A DNA stretch of 17,959 nt from Euryarchaeota archaeon UBA561 (GTDB lineage Archaea > Thermoplasmatota > Poseidoniia > Poseidoniales > Poseidoniaceae): positions 1 to 17,959 of the forward strand of contig DANX01000113.1 in assembly GCA_002502295.1 (NCBI GenBank), given 5' to 3'. Positions 8,301 through 15,407 of the stretch are shown in pieces; position 1 is the stretch's first letter, and the number at the start of each line of letters is the position of its first letter. The notes under the pieces were generated by a model that was given only the letters and a program-made list of their open reading frames with translations, had not been told where the DNA came from and searched no databases. A program made the position numbers and the translations under genes.

Positions 8301-11300
8301 TTCAGACGCTCTGCAGGCGGGCTTCAAAGCCGGCCCTGTTGAAGCCAGAACTGCGCCATCGGTTGCCCCTTCCACCACCACTGCGGCGTTGGAATCGCTG
8401 CGAACACGTGCTCGCCCCCTTCCCGGTGGGGGAGCGCCTGCTCCAGCGCCAACGGCAACGGTTCAATCCGGGCCGCTGGACTCAGATGTTGCGCGCGAAC
8501 GGGCAGTACGTGCATATGTTGGCGACCGTATCGCACGCTACAGCGGGTACCCCGCATCGTTTTGCCACGGAAACGTCGCGTTGGTTGAAGGCCTCGGCCT
8601 AACGGCTCAACAGGTGAAAAGCGTGGTGTCGACCATTGCTTCAGAAGCCGAAATCGATCCCGAATTTGATGGCCATGCCGCCATCACCGCTGGAGATCTG
8701 AACCGATGGGTCCGTGCGCCTCCACGTTCGTGGGCGCCCATGGCCACGGTTTCCGCTCCCACCTCCTTCAAGACCGCACCGGTGCAAACCGTCGGCGCGC
8801 TTCAAACCGCCTCCCGCCGGGATGTGGATCCGTACGTGGTCACTGGAATTTCACTTGGCCTGCCCGGCATGGACCGGGTGTTTTCCGAGGACGCCTTTGA
8901 GAAACTTGTGCGAGGTGAGACGTGCATTAGCGAGGTTTCGGACGAGTACAAACAGCGCCTTCTGGACAAAAACATCGTACGCCTGATCAAAGGAAGGGAT
9001 GGCTCGGTGAACATGGACCAAGCCAAGGTGTTTGGTGACATTCCGCAATTGGCTGGGCTCAAAGGAGCCTTTGACCTCGCCGAAGAGTTCGGCATTGATC
9101 CGAAGGCCATTCTCGCATGGGATATCAGCACTCAATTGGCCGTCGCAGCGGGGTTGCTGGCGTTGCGCGACGCGGGCATTCCACTGACGCCCGTCGAACA
9201 AGTCGGCAAGGGTGGCTTACGTTTGATTCGAAATTGGCAAGTCCCACAAATCCAACGGGAACGCACAGGTATTGTCTTCTCATCATGCTTCCCTGGTTTG
9301 CAGATGGGCCTGAAGCACGCCAAGAACGACGGTGACGACGGCGAAGGTCGTTTTGACCGACGTTATCTGTTCCAAACCCTCAACATGGGCCATTCACAAT
9401 TTGCTCAGTACACCGGCATCCGTGGACCAAACACCACGATAAACCTCGCTTGCGCTTCTGCCACGGCCGCCTTTGGTGTAGCCGAAGATTGGCTTGACGC
9501 AGGCCGCGTTGACCGCGTGGTCATCATCAGCGGCGACGACGTGACGGGCGACGACATGTGGGAGTGGATCGCCGGTGGATTTGCGGCTTCGGGAGCTGCA
9601 GCAACCAACAACGTGGTTGAGGAAACGGCCCTGCCGTTTGACCGACGCCGAAACGGATTGATTCTCGGAATGGGTGCTGCTGCTTTCGTCGTTGAGCGAA
9701 ATTCTGAAGCCCAACAGCGTGGCGTTCAACCGATTGCTGAATTCCTCGGAAGCACCACCGCCAATTCCGCCTATCACGGAACCCGATTGGACGTTGAGCA
9801 TGTGGGCCAGGTGGTGAATGGTTTCATGACGGACATGGAAAGGCGGTGGGGCCTTGACCGCCACACCATGGCTCCCAATACCGTGTTCTTCTCCCATGAA
9901 ACTTACACGCCAGCCCGTGGAGGTTCTGCCCAATCGGAGGTGAAAGCTCTCCGTGATACGTTCGGTGATTCAACCAACAAACTCGTCATCGCGAACACCA
10001 AAGGGTTCACCGGCCATCCGATGGCGGTTGGTATTGAGGACGCCAGCATGTTCTATGGGTTGAAGACCGGGCGAATACCTCCCATCGCCAACCACAAAGA
10101 AAACGACCCCGAACTCGGAGACTTGAATTTATCAACGGGTGGAGACTATCCCGAATTGGAGTTTGGCTTGCGCTTTGCGGCTGGGTTTGGCTCCCAAATC
10201 GCTCTCTCACTCATGCGCAGTTGGCCGGTGGAAGGTGAACGAATTGACGGTGCCAAATTGCTCGCATGGGCACGCGACCTCGCCGGTACCGACGATGTGG
10301 TGATGCGTGTGCTGCAAAACAAGCTCGTCGCCTATGTGAACGGGGATGACAACCTCCACGGCGGCGTCCAAGGTGAGCCATGGCCCGCTACGGCGCCATG
10401 GGAAGGAAAACCCTCCGTGTCCCATGTGCCCGTTGAACCATCAACGCCAGTGCCAGAGGTTGTAACACCTGCTCCAACCCCTCCCTCTCCGGCTGCCTCA
10501 TCAGGACCCGCAGACGAAACGATGGTTTCGACCGTAATTGAAGTCGTTGTCAACCACACTGGTTACCCTGCCGACTTTGTCGAACTCGACCAAGACCTTG
10601 AGGGCGAACTCGGAATTGACACCGTGAAACAAGCTGAAATCATGGCCGACATCCGTGACCGATTTGATTTGCCCGTTGATGAAGACTTCGTGTTGGCCGA
10701 CTACCCGACGCTGAACCACATGATTGGGTACATTCAACGCATGACAGGAGGGGGAACCACGAGTCAACCCTCCTCTGCTAAACCAGCGCCCACTGTTTCT
10801 GAGCCTGCTCCTGAACCCTCACCGACACCCACACCTGCAGTGGCGACCATCGCGGCTTCTTCGCAACCGGTGGACGATGCCGCCATGACCGAAACGGTCG
10901 TTGCCGTGGTCGTGGAACACACGGGTTATCCCGCTGACTTCATCGAACTTGACCAAGACCTCGAAGGCGAATTGGGCATTGACACGGTGAAGCAGGCAGA
11001 AATCATGGCTGATATCCGTGATAGGTTTGACTTGCCCATTGACGAAGATTTCGTCTTGGCAGACCATCCAACCTTGAACCACATGATCGGCTACATTCAA
11101 CGAATGAAAGGACAGCCTTCGGCACCAAAAGCCGCAGCTGTAACCGAACCCGCTCCCGCCGAAGAAGAGCCGCCCGCCCCCATTGAATCAACCTCCCTCA
11201 CTCCGGCAGCTATGGGCTCGAACCCTGACATTGAGGACGTCTTGGTTTCCGTGGTGGTGAGCCACACCGGATACCCAGCCGACTTTATTGAAATGGACCA

Positions 11301-14172
11301 AGACCTCGAAGGTGAGTTGGGCATTGACACGGTGAAACAAGCCGAGATCATGGCTGAAATCCGAGATCGTTTTGCCTTGCCCGTCGACGAAGACTTCGTC
11401 CTTTCAGATCATCCAACCTTGAATCATTTCACTGCCTACATCGTCAAGATGCAAGGCGGAGGCGCCACCTCTGTTTCCACTCCCGACGAACCCGACACCT
11501 CCGATGCTCCGGTCCATTCAGATGAGCGGCCGTCGTCCCACCAAGACGGGACACGTCGATGGCAAGTTGAGGTTGAGGCGTGCCCTGGTGTACCTTCTCC
11601 AATCGATGTTTCTGGGACCGTCGTGGTTTCGGACGACGGGTGGGGGATTGCCGAAGCCTTCTGTCAGCGGATGGAGGCACGCGGCCTTCACGCTGTTCGA
11701 ATTGGATTTGAAAGCCGCATTCGGGATGCTTCGCGTCATGATGAAGGGGGTCGCACGGTTTACCGGGCAGACCCAGAACAACCGGACCACCTTGCATGGA
11801 TTGCCGAGCAACTCGAGGGCACCGTCATTGGTGGAATGGTTCACATGGCGCCACTAAAACTGGCGTCTGAGCAGTGGCTTGAGGATGCTTTCCCCTCTTC
11901 TCAAATCGCCCTTGCGGGGCACGGTTGGTTTGGTTTGCTCAAGGAATTGGGCGAAAAGATCCCGGTGGATGCCCCAAGTTTCATCGCTTCTGTCACCTCC
12001 CTGGACGGCCGTCATGGAAACATCGGTGATCGTTTCAATGCCGTACAGGCTGCGGCAAGCGGGGTCACCAAATCCTACGCCTTTGAACGACCCGATGTTC
12101 GTTGTCGCGCCTTGGACCTTCACCCGGAGTTTGTGCTGGACGAAGCCGATGCTGCAAAACGAATCGAGGACGAACTCTTTGGTTTGGCCGGAGAGGTTGA
12201 GGTCGCTTTGGACCGAGACGGCCGTCGTTGGGCACTGGTCGCGTTTGCCGAAGACCTCGTTGAGGAAGCCAAGCCGCTCAACGAAGGCGATACTTGGTTG
12301 GTTTCGGGTGGTGGCTCTGGTGTCACGGCAGCCTCCATCATCGGTGTGGCGACTGCCAGTCCAAACGCAGGTGCTCATTTCGAGCTTCTGGGTCGGTCGA
12401 AACTGATTGAAACCACGTCCACGTGGATTGATTGGTCAGACGCTCAGTTGGAGGATGAAAAGAACGCTCTAAGGGAGCGCATGGTCAACGCGAGTGAAAA
12501 CGGCAAAGTGACGATGGTTGAATGGAACAATGCTTGGCAGCGTTTCACACGAAGCCGCGATGTCTACCTGACCTTGGACATTATCGAACAAACGGGCAAC
12601 CATGCAACCTACCACTCCGTTGACGTCATGGACATGCCTTCGCTTCAGGAACTGGGTTCATCGCTTGGACGACCAATCACGGGGGTTGTCCACGGAGCCG
12701 GACTTGAGGATTCAAAGTTGGTTGCTGACAAAGCCTACGATGTCTTTGACCGTGTCGTCCGTGTCAAGATAGACGGGTGGAGAGCCCTTTTGTCGGCGGT
12801 GATTGCCTCAGGCCGTGAGGTGCCTGAATTTGCTTGCTGCTTTACCAGTGTAGCAGGCCGCTTCGGCAACGGTGGTCAAACCGACTACGCTGCCGCTAAT
12901 TCGGTCTTGGACGCAGAGATGGCACGGATGACGGCGACCACGGGTTGTCGAGCCGTTGCGATTGGATGGACTGGATGGCGCGACGTGGGGATGGCAACCC
13001 GTGGGTCAATTGAAGCCGTCTTCGCAGCCGCAGGTATCGAGACGCTGGCGGTTCAGGACGGTGTTTCCATCTTTGTAGGCGAGGCCCTTCAAGGCGGTAA
13101 ACGGCGCGTGCTCGGCTGCGGTTCGCTCGGTCAAATGGACGTCTTCTCTTCGTTCAGAGAGGCCCCCCTCAAACTCCCTCCCATGATGGCTACCACCATT
13201 GCTGACCCTTCGCGCTTCCCCTTCGTTGACAAGGTTCTCTCGTTCGATGAAGACGCTCGTTTGATGATCCAGACCACCCTTTCAACCGAAGACCATCCGT
13301 TCCTGATCGACCACGCCATTGAGGGCGTGCCTTACCACCCTGGTGTGATGGCACTGGAAATGTTTGCACAGGCATCCCTGCTGTTGAAACCGTTAAACTG
13401 CATCGCAGGGTTTGAACAGGTCAGCTTTGGTTTGCCGGTCAAACTCCTCAAGGGTCCAATGGTGGTTCGAGTCGAAGCGGTGGTTGAACGGGCAGAACAT
13501 GAACTGACGTGGGTTCGTTGCCGCCTGATTTCCGATTTGATGAATTCAAAGGGCGAAGTGTTTGGTGAACGCGAACATCACGAAGCTTTGGTGCGTTTGG
13601 TGGAGAAACGAGAGGACCTCCGACCGTTCCTTAGCCGAGAGGTTGAGGCGCTCCCCTCCATTGGAACTCCGCCAGTTGGAGAGCTTCTCCACCCTGCTTC
13701 GTTCATTTACGATCGGTACTTCCACGGGCCTCGTTTCCAATCGCACGGCGGCGTGCTGCGCGGCGTTGGGGACATTGAGCAACCGGGCATTGACGGACTG
13801 GCCCTTATGCGGCACCAGTTGCCATCCACCGACCAATTTGCTTTGGAGCAGCACGGTGAAAGCGTTCTTCTCGAGGCCCTTCCGATGTTGATTGAGGCAG
13901 GTTTCCAGAATGCGGGACTTGTCGCCATGGAAGTTCTTGGATACAGTAGCCTTCCCGTTGGCATTGACTGGTCCACCATGTTGCGGGTGCCCGATGCCAA
14001 GGAAGTCCTCAGACTTCGAACGTTGCAAACCGAATCTCACGATGACGGCACGACGGTGCACGATGTCTTGGTCGTTGGGGAAGACGACGCGCCCGTTTTG
14101 GCGCTCAAGGGCTTGCGATTGAAGGCCATGGCCAACGTAGAAGATGATCAGCGATTTGCGCTTGAGCGATGA
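5383..14172 (+). CDS. Iterative type I fatty-acid/polyketide megasynthase, KS-AT-(ACP)-KS-ACPx3-KR-DH
   Basis: This 2929-residue chain elongates acyl chains on carrier domains. Order by residue: KS1 about 20-482, with C227 (DAACASS), H361 (EAHGTST) and H400 (IGHLKAA). AT about 630-930, with S734 (GHSLGEY) and H839 in HAFHS, the malonyl-selective motif. A degenerate ACP, 1033-1110. KS2 about 1147-1615, with C1357 (ACASATA), H1505 (SHETYTPARGG) and H1545 (FTGHPM). Three ACPs with T1747, T1868 and T1983 in LGIDTVKQAE. KR about 2057-2600, with a nucleotide loop near 2304 (WLVSGGGSGV) and K2462, S2489, Y2502, N2506. A double-hotdog DH about 2620-2929, with H2644 in HxxxGxxxxP and Glu2838 where Asp is usual. 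There is no ER, methyltransferase or thioesterase. The set resembles PfaA of PUFA synthases with an extra KS. The ATG is fixed by GAGGTGA at 5372-5378. The flanking FabI and PPTase complete the enzyme. The product is unknown; saturated or unsaturated long acyl chains are the natural guess. Confidence 0.9.
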   Translation: MTLTTEDGKPCEGTDQGPFEPIAVIGLGALMPDAADIEAFWKNVLDAKVSIRPLPDGRWPGPIDHFWKDGGPGNHTEGYTYAKIGALVSDAEFDWRRWRQPPGTLPQIDPCQLWAVSVAADAIEHAGYGGEEKDIDRTRTGVVFANALGGENRNLSNLRVWSNHTVSLAKEHGLPSANEAAFTEAMLEGTPRIDEDTMPGELANVVSGRVANLLDLQGPNHAMDAACASSMAAVLDACRLLQTRQVDVMLAGATDRTMDPATFAKFSAIGALSPTHSSPFDARANGFVMGEGAGVLVLKRLSDAIRDDDEIYSVIRGIGGSSDGRGKGITAPSQRGQIQAIARAYSQAGYPASTVELVEAHGTSTKVGDATELSTLSRLWTDVDGAGNVAVGSIKSQIGHLKAAAGIAGIMKSVMALHHRTIPPSANFETPNPTVDWSNIPFFVPTAPLEWPRPPQHPRRAGVSAFGFGGTNFHIALEGYEPDFHAPLADEWNQRWTAYSGQGGPSAPSIFDASLTATMTHEALKSVEGGVLLLSAPSLEELHGALLRASFTGPLFDDDPRGRRLSEALQHASESFDAQAPYRMALVATSWAEYSKRQALADKAMMDAEKWGFLQAQGVLITDQPPMPPEAKTVHMYPGQGSQYVGMTADLVQRFTAPSNVWDQADETMVEVLGGETLSGFVLRSALSKEELMEAEHKLKQTEYTQPAMLTADLAIERTLQAYGHVPDMVAGHSLGEYAALMSSGILDMDGALRAAAARGTEMGAVEIDDKGLMASVTAPYSVVEEVLEATEGYVIAANKNSPKMTVIAGETAPVKAAMAAFETQGFSCVALATSHAFHSRIVAPANEPLRRFLEGLEIRWPKVPITANVDGSFYPVEGTDSKNSILEKLAPQMASSVEWTKQIETMYAHGGRLFVEVGPKRALTMFAMQILEDKPHVPIMTNHPKQGGIASFMTAIGALALAGRPPVWPALDSDALQAGFKAGPVEARTAPSVAPSTTTAALESLRTRARPLPGGGAPAPAPTATVQSGPLDSDVARERAVRAYVGDRIARYSGYPASFCHGNVALVEGLGLTAQQVKSVVSTIASEAEIDPEFDGHAAITAGDLNRWVRAPPRSWAPMATVSAPTSFKTAPVQTVGALQTASRRDVDPYVVTGISLGLPGMDRVFSEDAFEKLVRGETCISEVSDEYKQRLLDKNIVRLIKGRDGSVNMDQAKVFGDIPQLAGLKGAFDLAEEFGIDPKAILAWDISTQLAVAAGLLALRDAGIPLTPVEQVGKGGLRLIRNWQVPQIQRERTGIVFSSCFPGLQMGLKHAKNDGDDGEGRFDRRYLFQTLNMGHSQFAQYTGIRGPNTTINLACASATAAFGVAEDWLDAGRVDRVVIISGDDVTGDDMWEWIAGGFAASGAAATNNVVEETALPFDRRRNGLILGMGAAAFVVERNSEAQQRGVQPIAEFLGSTTANSAYHGTRLDVEHVGQVVNGFMTDMERRWGLDRHTMAPNTVFFSHETYTPARGGSAQSEVKALRDTFGDSTNKLVIANTKGFTGHPMAVGIEDASMFYGLKTGRIPPIANHKENDPELGDLNLSTGGDYPELEFGLRFAAGFGSQIALSLMRSWPVEGERIDGAKLLAWARDLAGTDDVVMRVLQNKLVAYVNGDDNLHGGVQGEPWPATAPWEGKPSVSHVPVEPSTPVPEVVTPAPTPPSPAASSGPADETMVSTVIEVVVNHTGYPADFVELDQDLEGELGIDTVKQAEIMADIRDRFDLPVDEDFVLADYPTLNHMIGYIQRMTGGGTTSQPSSAKPAPTVSEPAPEPSPTPTPAVATIAASSQPVDDAAMTETVVAVVVEHTGYPADFIELDQDLEGELGIDTVKQAEIMADIRDRFDLPIDEDFVLADHPTLNHMIGYIQRMKGQPSAPKAAAVTEPAPAEEEPPAPIESTSLTPAAMGSNPDIEDVLVSVVVSHTGYPADFIEMDQDLEGELGIDTVKQAEIMAEIRDRFALPVDEDFVLSDHPTLNHFTAYIVKMQGGGATSVSTPDEPDTSDAPVHSDERPSSHQDGTRRWQVEVEACPGVPSPIDVSGTVVVSDDGWGIAEAFCQRMEARGLHAVRIGFESRIRDASRHDEGGRTVYRADPEQPDHLAWIAEQLEGTVIGGMVHMAPLKLASEQWLEDAFPSSQIALAGHGWFGLLKELGEKIPVDAPSFIASVTSLDGRHGNIGDRFNAVQAAASGVTKSYAFERPDVRCRALDLHPEFVLDEADAAKRIEDELFGLAGEVEVALDRDGRRWALVAFAEDLVEEAKPLNEGDTWLVSGGGSGVTAASIIGVATASPNAGAHFELLGRSKLIETTSTWIDWSDAQLEDEKNALRERMVNASENGKVTMVEWNNAWQRFTRSRDVYLTLDIIEQTGNHATYHSVDVMDMPSLQELGSSLGRPITGVVHGAGLEDSKLVADKAYDVFDRVVRVKIDGWRALLSAVIASGREVPEFACCFTSVAGRFGNGGQTDYAAANSVLDAEMARMTATTGCRAVAIGWTGWRDVGMATRGSIEAVFAAAGIETLAVQDGVSIFVGEALQGGKRRVLGCGSLGQMDVFSSFREAPLKLPPMMATTIADPSRFPFVDKVLSFDEDARLMIQTTLSTEDHPFLIDHAIEGVPYHPGVMALEMFAQASLLLKPLNCIAGFEQVSFGLPVKLLKGPMVVRVEAVVERAEHELTWVRCRLISDLMNSKGEVFGEREHHEALVRLVEKREDLRPFLSREVEALPSIGTPPVGELLHPASFIYDRYFHGPRFQSHGGVLRGVGDIEQPGIDGLALMRHQLPSTDQFALEQHGESVLLEALPMLIEAGFQNAGLVAMEVLGYSSLPVGIDWSTMLRVPDAKEVLRLRTLQTESHDDGTTVHDVLVVGEDDAPVLALKGLRLKAMANVEDDQRFALER
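8479..8712 (+). other. Degenerate fourth ACP-like domain inside the megasynthase
   Basis: Residues 1033-1110, between AT and KS2, follow the pattern of the three downstream ACPs: GYPASF matches their GYPADF, VEGLGLTAQQVKSV aligns with LEGELGIDTVKQAEI, and a closing helix ends in LNRWV. The residue at the attachment position aligns with Ala1075 (Thr1074 is adjacent), so it probably cannot carry phosphopantetheine. I read it as a decayed carrier or a structural linker. Confidence 0.5.
10522..11460 (+). repeat. Three tandem ACP domains separated by Pro/Ala-rich linkers
   Basis: There are three near-identical carrier domains at about 10522-10743, 10885-11106 and 11224-11448. Each contains HTGYPADF, then DQDLEGELGIDTVKQAEIMA, then a PTLNH helix. 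The candidate attachment residues are T1747, T1868 and T1983, spaced 121 and 115 residues apart. The linkers are rich in Pro, Ala, Thr and Glu, as in tandem ACPs of PUFA synthases. The high identity suggests recent duplication or gene conversion. Confidence 0.9.
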
Positions 14173-14182
14173 GGCTTGCTTC

Positions 14183-14947
14183 ATGCACCACGCGGAGGTG
14201 ATTGAACTCACATCACCCTGTGGAGCAGATGTGACTTTATTCGCCACCGAGGTGAGGAATTGGACTCTTGCAGAAGTACCGTTGGCCCAAGCAGATGAAG
14301 TCGCAACGTTTGTCACCAAGAAACGAAGGCATGAACACTTGACGGGGCGCTGGCTTCTGGGAAAGGCCTTGATTCGGTGGGGCGTGAATGATCTGTCCGT
14401 CGTTGAAGTGGTTCGAGATGAACGCCGTGCTCCCTCACTCGTGCACATTCAAGGGGTATGGAAACGAACGCCTCTTCCAAACTTCTCCATCACACACAGC
14501 GACGGCATGGTATTTCTTGCGCTAGCGGATTCCACGTGGTCCGTCGGTTTGGACGCAGAACCCCTTCATCGCACGCTTGCTGAAAATGCCTATGATCTGA
14601 TGGCCAAGGGCCATGAACTCGCAACGTTGCGAACCTCTCCAAAACATGTTTTCCGGGCTTGGACCGGAAAGGAAGCTGTTCAGAAATGCTTGGGCATGGG
14701 CATGCATCTTAACCCAAGAGAAATTGAAATTCCAATTGAGGGAAATAAAGTTCATATTACAATTGAAAATTTAAAAATTCAATTGGATTATTGGCACTCC
14801 AAAGGTTATCACCTGTCTCTTGCAAAACGCCCTTCCGAGCCCAAGGAACTCGGTCCAGAGGAGCGCTTGTTGGAGGAAACCAAATTGGCCATGGAGGCTG
14901 ATCCGGATTGGGGTGTGGGTTGCAAAACACAACGACAAGGTGCCTAG
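14183..14947 (+). CDS. Sfp-type 4'-phosphopantetheinyl transferase
   Basis: The enzyme transfers phosphopantetheine from CoA to carrier proteins, turning apo-ACP into holo-ACP. Counted from the ATG at 14183 (254 aa), the Sfp motifs appear in order: FSITHS (101-106), VGLDAEP with D124 and E126 as Mg ligands, and WTGKEAVQKCLGMG with W160, K163, E164 and K168. Length fits the Sfp/Gsp class, not the short AcpS class. I choose 14183 because GAGG overlapping the megasynthase stop lies 8 bases upstream, matching the other junctions here. An ATG at 14144 is in frame and would add 13 residues, overlapping the previous gene. Placement directly after the megasynthase makes its ACPs the obvious substrate, comparable to PfaE in PUFA clusters. 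The segment 14721-14794 is strikingly AT-rich but keeps the frame and the family pattern. Confidence 0.9.
   Translation: MHHAEVIELTSPCGADVTLFATEVRNWTLAEVPLAQADEVATFVTKKRRHEHLTGRWLLGKALIRWGVNDLSVVEVVRDERRAPSLVHIQGVWKRTPLPNFSITHSDGMVFLALADSTWSVGLDAEPLHRTLAENAYDLMAKGHELATLRTSPKHVFRAWTGKEAVQKCLGMGMHLNPREIEIPIEGNKVHITIENLKIQLDYWHSKGYHLSLAKRPSEPKELGPEERLLEETKLAMEADPDWGVGCKTQRQGA
14721..14794 (+). other. Very AT-rich island with inverted repeat inside the PPTase gene
   Basis: Only 16 of 74 bases are G or C, far below the surroundings, yet the frame continues normally. It includes perfect 8-base arms CAATTGAA (14760-14767) and TTCAATTG (14778-14785) around a 10-base A/T loop, and CAATTG/AATTGA words recur through the island. 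The encoded residues (EIEIPIEGNKVHITIENLKI) fit a PPTase C-terminal beta region. Confidence 0.6.
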
Positions 14948-15369
14948 TTCCAGATTCGACTGCTCTCCCAAGGGAGATTGAGGGCGACTCCAAGTTCAGT
15001 GAGGATGATGAAATTCAAGACAATGTAGGAGATGAAGGCCAGCATAAGCACCACGAGCGAGGTGTTGATGATGCGCTTTCGTTGCCGGCGTGCTTCGTCC
15101 AGTGAGCAGATGCCGTCCTTACGAAAATACAGAACCAAGCCTGCGATGACAAGGACCGTGCTCAGACTCAAGAGCAGTGGTCTGAACCAACCCATGCCGT
15201 TGGTGCCCCAGTACAGATCGTTGGAAAGAGCCGCAGCGCTGGACACGCTCGCTAAGCCGAAGAACACGAGTACGATGCTTGGAAAACAGCACAGGGATGC
15301 GACGAAGGCGGAGCCACCGATGTATTTCCACAACGATCTGACGTCGTTGGAAACGGTCCCTTCGCTCAT
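14944..15369 (-). CDS. Small MerT-like three-span membrane protein with Cys-Cys pair
   Basis: The 141-aa integral membrane protein has three hydrophobic spans, at about residues 18-45, 63-82 and 100-125. The first contains C27-C28 (ASLCCFPS). A further Cys (C88, in FRKDGICSLDEARRQRKR) lies in the basic loop after span two. That layout is the one known for mercuric transporter MerT: paired Cys in span one and a loop Cys before span three. A role in moving a soft metal ion or a thiol relay is therefore plausible but unproven; no MerP or MerA is nearby. I take the ATG at 15369, preceded by AAGGAGGG (15380-15387) at 10 bases. A TTG at 15411 would overlap the upstream stop but lacks a ribosome site. 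Its stop shares the CTAG at 14944-14947 with the convergent PPTase stop. Confidence 0.6.
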   Translation of the reverse strand: MSEGTVSNDVRSLWKYIGGSAFVASLCCFPSIVLVFFGLASVSSAAALSNDLYWGTNGMGWFRPLLLSLSTVLVIAGLVLYFRKDGICSLDEARRQRKRIINTSLVVLMLAFISYIVLNFIILTELGVALNLPWESSRIWN

Positions 15370-15407
15370 ATGCTTGCTTCCCTCCTTGTCCTTTTCAAGA
15401 TGTGTTC

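Noticed and set aside
10522..11460. Tandem DNA repeat or CRISPR-like array
   Set aside because: The three units are about 220 bases each, in frame, and code for ACP domains; the spacing is by protein linkers.
5383..14172. Modular polyketide or nonribosomal peptide assembly line
   Set aside because: There is only one AT, one KR and one DH, no condensation or adenylation domain, and three tandem ACPs. This fits an iterative fatty-acid/PUFA-like enzyme better.
13546..14448. 300-codon open frame on the minus strand
   Set aside because: It spans the DH domain and the PPTase start in antisense. Both sense products have clear motifs and the antisense product has none.
14760..14785. Inverted repeat in the PPTase gene as a terminator
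   Set aside because: It lies well inside the coding region, about 160 bases before the stop, with no adjacent long T-run on the sense strand. Kept only as part of the AT-rich island.
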